DNA from: Myxococcales bacterium
GTDB taxonomy: Bacteria > Myxococcota_A > Polyangia > Polyangiales > Polyangiaceae
DNA length: 42,231 bases
Reading direction: 5' to 3'
NCBI GenBank assembly: GCA_013297655.1
Contig: JAAFHV010000049.1
Coordinates: 1-42,231 of the forward strand
Below, piece by piece: positions 24,910-33,468 of the stretch. Position 1 is the first letter of the stretch. Every line of letters starts with the position of its first letter. The notes below the pieces were generated by a model. It was not told the origin of the DNA and did no database searches. It saw only the letters and a list, made by a program, of their open reading frames with translations. The translations under genes were made by a program, and so were the position numbers.

Positions 24910-26241
24910 CTAGCGACCGCCGCTTTCGCTCCGCTTGAGCTTCTCGACGAGCGTCGTTCGGTTGATCCGCAGGAGGTTGGCCGCGAGCGTCTTGTTGCCG
25001 CGAACGCGCTCCATCGCTTGTTCGATCAGGCTCCGTTCGAGGCGCGCGAGGGTGTCGGCGAGATCGAGCCCCGCGAGGGGCAGGGCCATGTCGCTCCGAA
25101 CCTGGCGCTCGTCGAGCGGAGGGACGTCGTCGGCCTCGAGGACGCCGGCGCCCTTCAAGACGACGGCGCGCTCCACCACGTTGGAGAGCTCTCGCACGTT
25201 CCCGGGCCAAGAGTGGCTCTCGAGGATCGTCATCGCAGTGTCCGATATGCCGGACACATTCCGGCCGTGCGCAGCGTTTGCGTCGGCGACGAACTTCCTC
25301 GCGAGCGACGGGATATCGCCCACACGTTCGCGGAGGGGAGGGAGGTGGAGCGGAATGACGTTCAATCGATAGAAGAGGTCTTCGCGGAAGGTGCCGTCGG
25401 CCACCATCTTCGTCAGATTGCGGTGGGTCGCGGCGATGAACCGTACGTCCGCGGTCACGGGAGTCGACTCGCCAAGCACTTCGTAGGTGCGTTCCTGAAG
25501 AACGCGCAAGAGCTTCACCTGGAGCACCGGTGACATGTCACCGATTTCGTCGAGGAACAGCGTCCCACCCTCGGCGACCTGGAACCGTCCGCGGCGACCG
25601 GTCGTCGCTCCGGTGAAGGCACCGCGGGCGTGTCCGAACAGCTCGCTCTCGAGGAGGGCCTCGGGGATTGCTCCGCAGTTCACCGCCGCGAACGCTCGCC
25701 CTCGTCGTTTGCTCGTCGCGTGAATCGCGCGCGCGATGACCTCCTTTCCGGTCCCGCTCTCGCCGGTGAGCAGCACGGTCGCGTCGGTGTCCGCGACGCG
25801 CTCGAGGGTTGCCAACACCCGCTTTAGCTCGGCGTTCGTGCTCGCCGGAAAGAAGGCCGGCGTCGACTCCCCCGTCGCGGTGGCGGCGCCTCGGCCGAGC
25901 ACGTCCTCGATGACGCTCGCGACGCTATCGGGCGTGAAGGGCTTCGCGAGGAAGTTCGCGGCTCCCTTTCGCATCGCGCCGACCGCCATCTCGACAGAGC
26001 CGTGACCGGTCACGATAATCACGGGTACTTTCGCGCGGATACCGGCCTCGAGCACATCGAAGCCCGAGCCATCGGGCATCTCCATGTCGGTCAGCGTGAG
26101 ATCGACCTTACGAGCTGAGAGCACGGTGGCCGCGCGAACGGAACCGTCTGCCGCAATGACCTCGTGCCCGAGTCGCGTCACGATGCGTCCGAGCACTGTT
26201 CGCGCGCTCGCGTCATCGTCGACCAAAAGAACGACAGCCAT
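24910..26241 (-). CDS. NtrC-type sigma-54 response regulator (REC-AAA+-Fis)
   Basis: 443 residues from the ATG giving MAVVLLVDDD; a start 7 codons upstream is possible. The receiver (1-120) carries the acidic pocket LVDDD, phospho-acceptor Asp52 in LTDMEMPDG, Thr in IIVTGHG and Lys in LAKPF. The AAA+ domain has GESGTGKE, GAFTGA, GGTLFLDEIGDM and SHSWPGNVRELSNVVERA. The C-terminal Fis helix-turn-helix reads GNKTLAANLLRINRTTLVEK. No kinase is adjacent; the hybrid kinases in this window are possible partners. Its HTH closely resembles that of the activator at 22708 (NRTTLVE in both), so the two may bind related sites. It is first in a leftward set of three genes. Confidence 0.93.
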   Translation of the reverse strand: MAVVLLVDDDASARTVLGRIVTRLGHEVIAADGSVRAATVLSARKVDLTLTDMEMPDGSGFDVLEAGIRAKVPVIIVTGHGSVEMAVGAMRKGAANFLAKPFTPDSVASVIEDVLGRGAATATGESTPAFFPASTNAELKRVLATLERVADTDATVLLTGESGTGKEVIARAIHATSKRRGRAFAAVNCGAIPEALLESELFGHARGAFTGATTGRRGRFQVAEGGTLFLDEIGDMSPVLQVKLLRVLQERTYEVLGESTPVTADVRFIAATHRNLTKMVADGTFREDLFYRLNVIPLHLPPLRERVGDIPSLARKFVADANAAHGRNVSGISDTAMTILESHSWPGNVRELSNVVERAVVLKGAGVLEADDVPPLDERQVRSDMALPLAGLDLADTLARLERSLIEQAMERVRGNKTLAANLLRINRTTLVEKLKRSESGGR

Positions 26242-26545
26242 CACCCCTCCGAGCTTGAGCATGCGCTCGTGAACTCACGAGTGCAAGAGCCACGGAACGG
26301 TGGGGGCACGTAGCGGAGCTATGCTCGAGGTCGGCATCCGGCGTTCGGCCGGGCCGTCGTCGCGGCGGAAGCAGGCGCGGATGGAAGGTCAGTCGGTCGC
26401 ACTCGCGAACCTCCGTTCCCGCAGTTGCCCCGCGCTGCTTGCTGGCTCCGGCTGCTCGGCGCGGCAGCCTTACTCGGTCGATGGTGCTCGCGCGCCGTCA
26501 CCGCCCGGGGTCGTCAGCACCGCGCCGAACGAAGGTTTGAATACA

Positions 26546-26574
26546 GTCCCTCGTGAGGACTTGCGGACCTGTAG
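26546..26574. repeat. Dispersed 29-bp intergenic repeat, copy 1
   Basis: Begins GTCCCTCGTGAGGA and continues CTTGCGGAC, ending GTAG; contains the small palindrome CCTC-GT-GAGG. Copy 2 starts 65 bp downstream and copy 3 is at 42125-42153. It lies in the gene-poor stretch 26263-26694, where I see no supported gene. Confidence 0.6.
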
Positions 26575-26610
26575 TGTGGCGTTGCTCCCTCCCAAGATAG
26601 AAGGCGATCC

Positions 26611-26639
26611 GTCCCTCGTGAGGAGTCGCGGACTCGAAG
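26611..26639. repeat. Dispersed 29-bp intergenic repeat, copy 2
   Basis: Shares GTCCCTCGTGAGGA and GCGGAC with copy 1 and differs at about five positions. Same orientation as copy 1, in the same gene-poor stretch. Confidence 0.6.
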
Positions 26640-26694
26640 CGGTCGCCGTCGTTCGCTCTCCGCAACGAATCTTCGGTCCTTTCTGGTGGGCGCG

Positions 26695-26946
26695 TCAGCG
26701 ACCCATGCACGCGCCAATGGACCGCGCGATTGCCAACCATAACGCGGCCGAGGACGCGACGATGACGAGGACGAGCCCGCTGCCGCGGAGATAGTCGCTT
26801 ACGGCGGCGCCGGTGAGTTGGGTGTACGGATCGAGTGTAGCTACCTCGCGTGGTCCCCCACGCTCGGTCGATGCAGTCCGGGGCGGCGGGTGACGACGAT
26901 GTGTCGGCGAGGAGAGGTTGGCGCGGGAAAGTCCGACAAGCTGCAT
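26695..26946 (-). CDS. Small single-span membrane protein (tentative)
   Basis: 83 residues from the ATG giving MQLVGLSRAN. The N-terminal half is basic and low in information; the C-terminal half (LDPYTQLTGAAVSDYLRG, then a span rich in Leu/Val/Ile/Ala, LVLVIVASSAALWLAIA, and a short tail) looks like one membrane helix. It lies 51 bp downstream of the lipoprotein gene on the same strand, which supports co-transcription. No family recognised. The true start may be downstream, or the ORF may be spurious. Confidence 0.42.
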   Translation of the reverse strand: MQLVGLSRANLSSPTHRRHPPPRTASTERGGPREVATLDPYTQLTGAAVSDYLRGSGLVLVIVASSAALWLAIARSIGACMGR

Positions 26947-26997
26947 GTCCGTGGACTTTGCAGGCGACGTGCCAGGGGCTCGCGCGCCGTCCGTCGT

Positions 26998-27666
26998 TCA
27001 TTGCCCGCGAAGCGTAAAATCGAACTCTCCGTTGTCCGAACGCACGCCAATCGGTCCCCGCAGCGTGCGCGCCGACGGTGGAAGCGTGCCCAGCCACGCC
27101 ACCGTCCGATCGACTGTCACTTCGAGGAGGTCGTCGCGGATGGTCGCGCGCAGCACGTGTGGTGCGAATCGAGACACCTCGGCTACGGGACGCGACTGCG
27201 CGGGGAGCACGTTCGCGTAGCCGCGCGCACCGCACGCGTCGTGACGCTCGGCGTCCGGGTTCGATTTTACCGACACGTGAATGCCGACGGTGGGAGCGAT
27301 ATGCCACATGACATAAACCACGTTGCAGGTGTCCCTCGCTCTTAGCTTGATTCCAATTTGCCGGCGGAGCGTGCCGTCGGCGAGTGGCGAGCTGGCCGCG
27401 GTCGGGCCGCGGTACACGAAGCGGAGCTCGGCGACGTCGCTCGTTCCGGCGATCGCCGACTCGGCGCGCATCCCAGGTACGGAGACGGTCGACCAACCCT
27501 CGCTCGTAGAGGTGAGCCTGCCAGCCGATACCCGCAGCGGGACGGGCGCTTCGCGTGCGGGCGCGAGAGCCACTTTCGGCTCGAGGTCGACGGACCGGTG
27601 ACGGCAAGACGCGGTGAAGAGCGCGAAGATTAGAGAGCAGCGAAGCAGCGTGTTCGGGGGGGGCAT
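26998..27666 (-). CDS. Unknown lipoprotein
   Basis: 222 residues with a lipoprotein signal peptide (LLRCSLIFALFTASC; lipobox TASC at about residue 21). The mature part looks beta-rich: GWSTVSVPGMRAES, AELRFVYRGP, IGIKLRARDTCNVVYVMWHI, VGIHVSVKSNP and FDFTLRGQ at the C-terminus. Two internal Cys (DTCNVV and HDACGARG) could pair. The pattern resembles carbohydrate-binding or concanavalin-like sandwich domains, but I cannot name a family. It stands alone or leads a two-gene unit with the small membrane protein. Location: envelope. Confidence 0.75.
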   Translation of the reverse strand: MPPPNTLLRCSLIFALFTASCRHRSVDLEPKVALAPAREAPVPLRVSAGRLTSTSEGWSTVSVPGMRAESAIAGTSDVAELRFVYRGPTAASSPLADGTLRRQIGIKLRARDTCNVVYVMWHIAPTVGIHVSVKSNPDAERHDACGARGYANVLPAQSRPVAEVSRFAPHVLRATIRDDLLEVTVDRTVAWLGTLPPSARTLRGPIGVRSDNGEFDFTLRGQ

Positions 27667-27905
27667 GACTCCGACGAAGCGATGCTCGTGCCATCCCGCA
27701 GGTGCCCGATCGGAGCCGCGCCGTTCTCGGCGTGACGTTCTACGTCGGAGGATTGGCGAAATCGACGTCTGGGTGACGCTCGCGACGACGCGTTACGAGA
27801 GTGTCGCGCGATATCCTCGTTCCGCGCGATGGCACGAGCGCTGCAATCGCGAGGCTACAGCCGAAGTTCGCGCCGTCTCGGTGTGCCCGGCTCGCGAGGT
27901 CGCTC

Positions 27906-28370
27906 ATGCGCTGCGTTCCCCACCTGCATTCCCGCGGAGATGCATCCGTCATTGTCGTTGGCTTGACGGCCTTGGCGCTGTCGGTCGGTTCGACCGGTTG
28001 CGCGCGTGGTCTCTTTTTGGATCCCTCGGGATACGACGCCCAGGCGTGCGCGGAGCACGCCCTCCGCGGCGACGTCGACCACGAGACGGCCCTGCAGGCG
28101 ACGGTGGTTTTTCGCGAGGCTTGCGGCTACGGCGACGCGGGAGCGTGCAGTGGTCTCGGCATCATTTACGAGCGCGGGCTCGGCGGTGTCGAACGCGATG
28201 CATCCAAGGCTGCATCGCTCTATCGAAGGGCATGCGATCGCGGCAACGGCCGCGCTTGCGAGAACCTCCGCGACCTCGAAGCCGCGCGCGCCCTGACGGC
28301 GGGAGCTCTTCACGGCGGCCAGTGCGCGCGGGGGAGTGAGTGTGGGATGACGCGCGCGGCGGCCCGCTGA
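27906..28370 (+). CDS. Sel1-repeat lipoprotein
   Basis: 154 residues from the ATG giving MRCVPHLHS; an in-frame start at 27801 would put 35 residues ahead of the signal peptide and is less likely. The signal sequence (VIVVGLTALALSVGSTGC) has lipobox STGC. The mature part has one to two Sel1-like helical repeats: CGYGDAGACSGLGIIYERGL, then AASLYRRACDRGNGRACENL, with the Cys spacing common in bacterial Sel1 lipoproteins. Such proteins are envelope adaptors that bind partners; some bind peptidoglycan or serve as beta-lactamase-like Hcp proteins. The 239-bp gap to the divergent lipoprotein gene holds no other gene I can support. Confidence 0.7.
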   Translation: MRCVPHLHSRGDASVIVVGLTALALSVGSTGCARGLFLDPSGYDAQACAEHALRGDVDHETALQATVVFREACGYGDAGACSGLGIIYERGLGGVERDASKAASLYRRACDRGNGRACENLRDLEAARALTAGALHGGQCARGSECGMTRAAAR

Positions 28371-28614
28371 CCGGCCGCTGCGCGGAAACCGCAAAAGGCT
28401 GCACCTCTCGAATGGACCGCTAGGCCAAACCGAGGGTCCGGCCTACGAGAGTCGCGATCGGCGCCGCCACGCCGCACCCGAACGCGACCGCTCGGTGCCC
28501 CGAAAGGCTATCGCCGAAATTGCGAATCTGCGACACTCCTGCAATGGCTCTCGATAGGGATCGCGCTGCCAGCGGTCGTTGTCGCGGCAGCGCACGTGCT
28601 GCGAAGGAGGCGCC

Positions 28615-29178
28615 GTGAACGCCATGCGTGGGCGTCCGTCCGAGCTCGACTTCGATCTCCTCGACGCCGATCCTGCTTCCATCGCGCTCGTGCGCCGCGA
28701 CGGGACGATAGAATGGGTGAACCGAGCTTGGCTCGCGTTCGGCCAGGAGAACGGCGCCGACATGCGCGCCATCTCCGCGGGCACGAGCTACTTCGCTGCA
28801 ATCGCTGGCGATGCCCGCCCTTGGCTGGTTCGCGCGGTAGAGGCGTGCATCGAGGGAGACCGAATCTTGGAGGCGGACTACGAGTGCTCTTCGCGATCGC
28901 AGGTCCGCACGTTTCGCATGAGGCTGCTGCCGTATCACGATATCGGTGTCCTCGCGGAGCACAGTCTTCGTGTCGGTCGCCCTCGCGTCGAGCCGCTCGT
29001 CGGTGCTGACGAGCGCTGCTACCGAAACGCGCAGGGCGTCATCGTCATGTGCAGCAACTGCCGTCGAACGCTCCGCGGCGACGCAGACGTGTGGGACTTC
29101 GTTTCGCAATGGACGGTCGAGCCGCCGCCGAGGGTCAGTCACGGCATTTGCGGCGTGTGCTCGAGCTACTTCTATTGA
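28615..29178 (+). CDS. PAS protein with zinc-ribbon-like C-terminal tail
   Basis: 187 residues from a GTG start, chosen because AAGGAGG ends 4 nt upstream; an ATG three codons later sits too far from it. A single PAS fold (about 10-110: DADPASIALVRRDGTIEWVN, FGQENGADMRAISAG) is followed by a C-terminal segment with MCSNCRRTL and SHGICGVCSSYFY. The CxxC-N30-SHGICxxC arrangement matches a tail often found at the end of PAS or receiver proteins (usual form CSYCKKIR ... FSHGICPxC), probably a metal or redox site. No kinase or output domain is present, so it may be a free-standing sensor that docks on a partner. It converges with the next gene, 19 bp away. Confidence 0.78.
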   Translation: MNAMRGRPSELDFDLLDADPASIALVRRDGTIEWVNRAWLAFGQENGADMRAISAGTSYFAAIAGDARPWLVRAVEACIEGDRILEADYECSSRSQVRTFRMRLLPYHDIGVLAEHSLRVGRPRVEPLVGADERCYRNAQGVIVMCSNCRRTLRGDADVWDFVSQWTVEPPPRVSHGICGVCSSYFY

Positions 29179-29197
29179 GGGGCCCGGTACGATTCGT

Positions 29198-30364
29198 TCA
29201 CGGCTTCGTCGCGTAGTCGAGCGCAGCGGACACAGCCTTTGCCGCGTTGGAAGCCGCGCGCATGTTCTCGTCGGCTACCGAGCCCGTGCGCGCGATCACG
29301 ACGCCGCAGGCCGCTCGTTCGCCACTCAGCTCGTCGGAGGTCGCCACATGGCGTGCGGTCCTCTCGAGTCGACGTGCGGCGTCGCGAATGTCGTCGCCGC
29401 GTCCGCGCGCGACGTCGAAGATCGCCGGCAAGCTCCGCTCCAGTGCCCGTACTTTCCGCACTGTCGACTCCGTGGCGGCGCCATCGCTCGTCACCGCCAA
29501 GGCGACGGTGGGGCACGTCGCACGGGCGTACGCGCTCGCCCGGCACGCTTGATGGCAGTCGGCCTCCCCCGCGCACCGAGGGGCCTCGAGTGGAGTGGCG
29601 CAGCGGCCCGGAAGCCTCGTGCCCTCGCACACGCCGCGGCATGCGCCTTCACATCGTTGGCGACCTGCCTGCGGCGTGCACGTCGCGCTGCAGCGCCCCA
29701 CGCAGCGAGTCGCGCAGCGCCCGCCGGAGGCAAAGTCTCTTACGGGCCTCCCGGCGTGGAGGCACGCTCCGTCACACTCGCCAGTGCAGGCTCCATCGCA
29801 GGCGATGGGGGCTCCTTCGGAACCCTCGCACTCCCCACTACACGAGCCATCGCACGGCCCGATGACATTGCCTGCTTCGCAGCGCTCGCCCGAATCGCGT
29901 TCGATGCAGTTTGCATCCGTGCGGCACGTCGCCTCGCACGCGACCTGATAGCCCGTATCGGCGATGCAGGCCTGACGAGCGAACCACACCGCCACCTTCG
30001 CCTCGCGGAGCGATGGTCGGCTCGCGCGAATTCTTTCCGCGGCGTGCTCACAGTCGAGCGTGACCCTCTCGTGAGCCGTGCTGGGGCGCTCGCCGGAGGC
30101 GTCGGCGCCGAAGTCCAATGCCAACTCCGAGCAAGCCGCATCCACGGACTGAAGGAGGCTACTCGCGAGTACCGCGACGTCCGAAACCGCCTGCGCGAGC
30201 GCCGAATAGGTCGGCGTCGCGGGAAGCGGCCCGACGCCTCTTCGGTCGAAGTCCGCGCCGACCTCGAACCCGTCGCAATACAGGGTGACCGGCTCCGGGA
30301 CCGTTGCACAGCCTGCGACGATGCCGAGGGAAACGACCACGCCGAGGAGCGAGCGGCGCCTCAC
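29198..30364 (-). CDS. Cys-rich repeat lipoprotein
   Basis: 388 residues from a GTG start overlapping the upstream stop by 4 bp. Lipobox IVAGC near residue 19. The N-terminal part (about 25-140) is helical with scattered Cys. The middle (about 140-275) is a run of Cys-rich units: CDGSCSGECEG, CDGACTGECDGAC, CVGRCSATC, CEGACRGVCEG, all of the form C-x2-3-C-x3-C. The C-terminal third is helical again (VRKVRALERSLPAIFDVARG). Proteins of this shape are common in myxobacteria, but I know of no function. The Cys are probably disulfide-bonded in the envelope. It is co-translated with the beta-barrel protein encoded upstream. Confidence 0.78.
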   Translation of the reverse strand: MRRRSLLGVVVSLGIVAGCATVPEPVTLYCDGFEVGADFDRRGVGPLPATPTYSALAQAVSDVAVLASSLLQSVDAACSELALDFGADASGERPSTAHERVTLDCEHAAERIRASRPSLREAKVAVWFARQACIADTGYQVACEATCRTDANCIERDSGERCEAGNVIGPCDGSCSGECEGSEGAPIACDGACTGECDGACLHAGRPVRDFASGGRCATRCVGRCSATCTPQAGRQRCEGACRGVCEGTRLPGRCATPLEAPRCAGEADCHQACRASAYARATCPTVALAVTSDGAATESTVRKVRALERSLPAIFDVARGRGDDIRDAARRLERTARHVATSDELSGERAACGVVIARTGSVADENMRAASNAAKAVSAALDYATKP

Positions 30365-31068
30365 AGGAGCACCCCGACGCTGAGCAGCCCGAGCCAGGGG
30401 AGGGGGGTGCGTGCCAGGCTCCTCAGCGTACTGGCCGTCGCGTCGTCCTGCGCGACGGGGACGGTAAGTCCTTGTGCGGTGAGCGTCGCCCGTGGTTCGC
30501 TAGTCCATATAGGGATCGCGAGTCCGAGGTCGGTTCCGATGGTGAGCTCCGGGCCACGCGCCGATGGGGTGAGCGGGATGCGGAATTGAAGGCCGAGCTC
30601 CGGTCCAGCGAAGGCGCTTGCCGCAAAGACGCTCGCCCGCACGCGAGTGGGCATTTCCGCCACCGCCACCGAACGAGGCACGACTGCGAGCGAGCGGCCG
30701 TACCCCGCGACGGCTCCGAAGAAGAACGCGCCTCCAAAAGGGTATACCCGTACATCCCCGGACGCCGAGAATCGTGCGAGCTCGACGCCGAGCCCAGGGA
30801 TGGCGACGAGTGGCAAGTACGTCGCGCGCCCCCCCACGCCGAAGTGCAACGACCGGACGATGACAGCGAAAGCGAGCCCCTCTGGCGCTCCTAGCCCGAG
30901 CGCCGCCCCGAGGCGGATGCCAGGCAAGACGCCAGCGTCGCGAGGGCGCTTCACGTCGGGGGGGGCGGCGCGCGCGATCGCCGGACTCACGAGCGTCGAT
31001 ATCGTGACGAGGACGGCACAGCATCGCAACCACCTCGTCGTACGAAAATAGGCTGATCTCGATGACAT
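30361..31068 (-). CDS. Putative outer-membrane or periplasmic beta-rich protein
   Basis: 235 residues from the ATG giving MSSRSAYF; an ATG at 31113 is in frame but adds 15 charged residues. The signal peptide is WLRCCAVLVTISTLVSPAIARA. The mature part alternates hydrophobic and small residues in strand-like runs, e.g. GIRLGAALGLGAPEGLAFAV, LHFGVGGRATYLPL and LTIGTDLGLAIPIW, consistent with a small beta-barrel. No family recognised. Its stop overlaps the GTG of the Cys-rich lipoprotein (GTGA), so they form an operon and may form one envelope complex. Confidence 0.7.
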   Translation of the reverse strand: MSSRSAYFRTTRWLRCCAVLVTISTLVSPAIARAAPPDVKRPRDAGVLPGIRLGAALGLGAPEGLAFAVIVRSLHFGVGGRATYLPLVAIPGLGVELARFSASGDVRVYPFGGAFFFGAVAGYGRSLAVVPRSVAVAEMPTRVRASVFAASAFAGPELGLQFRIPLTPSARGPELTIGTDLGLAIPIWTSEPRATLTAQGLTVPVAQDDATASTLRSLARTPLPWLGLLSVGVLL

Positions 31069-31248
31069 TGAACGGAACCTCTCGCTCTTCTCGGTGGCGG
31101 CTCTCGGTGACACGCGCCCACGCGTCGAGACGGGGCGGTCGATTCGCGTGCGGCGCCGCGTCGAGGATTCGGCGCGGGTAATGGGCGACGCGAGACGACT
31201 CGGGCTCGCCGTCGATGCGAGAGCGGGCTCGCCTCACGCAGAGAGGCA

Positions 31249-31947
31249 CTACGCCGCGCGGTCGGCTTCGCGTTCGGGGTAGGCGGTCCCCGAGTCCCAA
31301 AGCGACGAGGCCGCCGGCGGTCCGTCCGAGGGCCGCTCGATCGCCGTGACGGCGAGGTTCACGAGCTCGGAGCCGAAGCTACCGCGCGCGCGGAGTGGTA
31401 CCGGTCCATGATCGATCGCGATCGCGGCGGCGTGTCGCATCGGGGCAGGGACCGAATCGAGGGAAAGGCAAGCGGCGCGGCCGAACGGGCTTGCGCCCGC
31501 CCCGACCACGAGGCGCCCTTGGTCGCTCGCGATCTGCACGGTCCGCGCGATGAGATCGCCGACCCCGAGCGCGACGTGGAGCCGCGCCTCTCTCGTACAA
31601 TGGTTCACCACCGAGGCCTCGATTCCGGCGAGGAGGCGCGACGTCGCGTTCGCGCGCGTGATGGCCGTCAGCGGCCGCTGCGCCCGTGCTGCTCGCGCGA
31701 GCCGGCCCAGCGTCACGGGCCCGACGCTGGCCGCGACGTCTTCCAGCACTGGAATCGTTCCCATGACGAGGGTAGGCTCGTATTCACCCTTCGAGCCTTC
31801 GCTCTTTAGCGCGAGGGCGCGCGCCAAAGCTTCACTCTTCATCGCCAACAAGAGGTAACCCGTCGTCGAGCGTGCGATAGCGATGCCGCCGTCCGCGAGT
31901 GCGGTGTAGAGCCGAAGTGCGTCGTGGTCGAGCGTAGTCGAGAACAT
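31249..31947 (-). CDS. Diverged Sua5/YrdC-like protein (paralogue 2)
   Basis: 232 residues, clearly related to the protein at 7970-8641: both start with a Leu-Tyr helix, then DGGxxxAR..TGY, then the KP.L..GT region (here YEPTLVMGTIPVLEDVA), and GRLVVG near residue 145. The nucleotide-site signatures are worn: TGYLLLAM replaces TGYGLVG, KSEGSKGEYEP replaces KGRPTHKP, and GAGASPFG replaces SSANLAG. It has therefore probably lost threonylcarbamoyl-AMP synthesis and may keep only binding or a structural role. It lies 51 bp downstream of the REC-EAL gene, probably in one operon. The C-terminal 30 residues are unconserved. Confidence 0.72.
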   Translation of the reverse strand: MFSTTLDHDALRLYTALADGGIAIARSTTGYLLLAMKSEALARALALKSEGSKGEYEPTLVMGTIPVLEDVAASVGPVTLGRLARAARAQRPLTAITRANATSRLLAGIEASVVNHCTREARLHVALGVGDLIARTVQIASDQGRLVVGAGASPFGRAACLSLDSVPAPMRHAAAIAIDHGPVPLRARGSFGSELVNLAVTAIERPSDGPPAASSLWDSGTAYPEREADRAA

Positions 31948-31998
31948 GGTCTTGCTTTCGGTGGTGAGGACGAAGTTTGGATTCGTGCGAAGGCGATG

Positions 31999-33249
31999 CT
32001 AGCCCGCGAGACGCTCGTGCAACGATCCGCAGTTACATTCGAGGCCGCAGTCGGCGACCCCTGCGATCGGCGCAGCGTGCGATCGCGCGAGCTTCGCGGC
32101 GCGAATAGCCAACGATCCGCCGAACTGCCGCTCCGGACGCCCGAAGAGGTAGCCCTGCAAGCTATCCGCGCCGAGCTCGACGAGTGTCGCTCGTTCGGCC
32201 TCCGTCTCGACTCCTTCGACGACGACTCGGACGTCGAGCTTCTCGCATAATCCAATCAAGCAGAAGACCACCTGCTGGCGCTTGACGTCGACGTCGATCC
32301 CTCGAATCAGGCCCATGTCGATCTTGACGACGTCGGGCTCGACCGTGGCGAGCCAGCTCAACCCGGCGTACCCGGCGCCGAGGTCGTCGATGGCGATTCG
32401 GAAGCCCAAGCTGCGGAGCGCCGCGATCTTCGCCTTCGCGTCGCCCACCCGCTCGAGTGACGCGCGCTCCGTAATCTCGAGGACGACTCTGGATGCCACC
32501 TTCGAGAGCGGCGAGTCGGGCCGCGCGAGCTCACGGTCGGTGAGATCGAAAGGGTGAAGGTTGACGAACAGCTCGACGTCCGCAGGGAGCTCGGAGATCG
32601 CCGCGGCGGCGGCCGCGCGCACCCGTCGACCGATGCTCTCCAATCGTCCGAGTCGCTCCCCGGCGCCGATGAACGCGGCTGGCGCCGCGAGCGAAGGCTC
32701 GTCCGATCGCAATAACGCCTCGAACGCCACCACTGTGCCCGAGCGCTGTGACACGATGGGTTGGTACGCCATCCACAGCCGGGCGCACGCAGCCTCGAAG
32801 CGGCGTTCGAGCTTGCCGTCGTCTCCCGTTGCCTTTCGCGCCGCGCGGGTCGTTCCCAGAGGACCCTGAATTCGGGCCAGCCGCGACAGGGTCTCCGCGC
32901 GGGTGACGGCGGCGAGGAACAGGCTGGCATCGACCGGCTTTGCCATGTATCGAACGGCCCCGGTTTCGAACGTAGAGTCCGCCCTTTGCGCGTCCGGAGT
33001 GTCGGTTACGAAGACGATCGGTACGTCGATGTCGCGGCGCCGGATCTCGCGGAGGAGCTCGATGCCGTCGATATCGGGCATTTGAAGATCGCTCACGACG
33101 ACCCCGAAGCGCCGCGTCGCGAGCACCGCGAGCGCCTCCCGCGCGCTCGCCGCAATCGCCACTTCGTAACGTGCTCCCCGGAGCACGCGGGCAAGGAGTC
33201 TCTGTACTCGAACGTCTTCGTCGACGACTAAAATAGGCTGACGTTTCAT
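31999..33249 (-). CDS. REC-EAL response regulator, c-di-GMP phosphodiesterase
   Basis: 416 residues from the ATG giving MKRQPILVV. The receiver (1-120) has DED at 10-12, phospho-acceptor Asp54 (VVSDLQMPD) and Lys in MAKPV. The EAL domain (about 160-390) keeps every catalytic element: FEALLR, VNLHP, LEITE, AIDDLGAG, VVKIDM, VVEGVETEAE and QGYLFGRP. It should therefore hydrolyse c-di-GMP to pGpG, gated by phosphorylation. The C-terminal tail (CGLECNCGSLHE) has three close Cys and may bind a metal. It is placed between the FliA-type sigma gene upstream and the diverged YrdC gene downstream. Polysaccharide and motility genes elsewhere in the window make a role in surface behaviour plausible. Confidence 0.92.
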   Translation of the reverse strand: MKRQPILVVDEDVRVQRLLARVLRGARYEVAIAASAREALAVLATRRFGVVVSDLQMPDIDGIELLREIRRRDIDVPIVFVTDTPDAQRADSTFETGAVRYMAKPVDASLFLAAVTRAETLSRLARIQGPLGTTRAARKATGDDGKLERRFEAACARLWMAYQPIVSQRSGTVVAFEALLRSDEPSLAAPAAFIGAGERLGRLESIGRRVRAAAAAAISELPADVELFVNLHPFDLTDRELARPDSPLSKVASRVVLEITERASLERVGDAKAKIAALRSLGFRIAIDDLGAGYAGLSWLATVEPDVVKIDMGLIRGIDVDVKRQQVVFCLIGLCEKLDVRVVVEGVETEAERATLVELGADSLQGYLFGRPERQFGGSLAIRAAKLARSHAAPIAGVADCGLECNCGSLHERLAG

Positions 33250-33442
33250 GTCGGCTCGACCTCTCTTCGGCAGCGAATCCCTGCTCCGGCGGTAGACGCC
33301 GGGGCCGACGGCCTCGCCTTCCATCCTCTGCAGTCGACGTGCCACGGACGGAGCGGCGACGAACGGCCTGAACGTGCTCTATCCTCGCGTGGGCGAGCCG
33401 CGCAGCCAAGAGCGAGCGTCGCGCGACTGACGAAAGTGCCAC

Positions 33443-33468
33443 CGGCGTGACGCCGGGTCGTCACGCCG
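33443..33468 (-). terminator. Strong hairpin overlapping the sigma-factor stop codon
   Basis: A perfect 10-bp stem, CGGCGTGACG/CGTCACGCCG, with a 6-nt loop spans the TGA at 33461-33463 of the sigma gene. The position suits a transcription terminator, although no T-tract is evident. It would separate the sigma gene from the downstream REC-EAL gene, or act as a processing site. Confidence 0.55.

Noticed and set aside
26300-26794. 164-residue plus-strand ORF
   Set aside because: Contains both copies of the dispersed repeat and lacks protein-like composition; overlaps the small membrane ORF.
28420-28600. Small membrane ORF ending in LSIGIALPAVVVAAAHVL
   Set aside because: One hydrophobic stretch in a frame with no good start that then runs antiphase into the PAS gene; no ribosome site.
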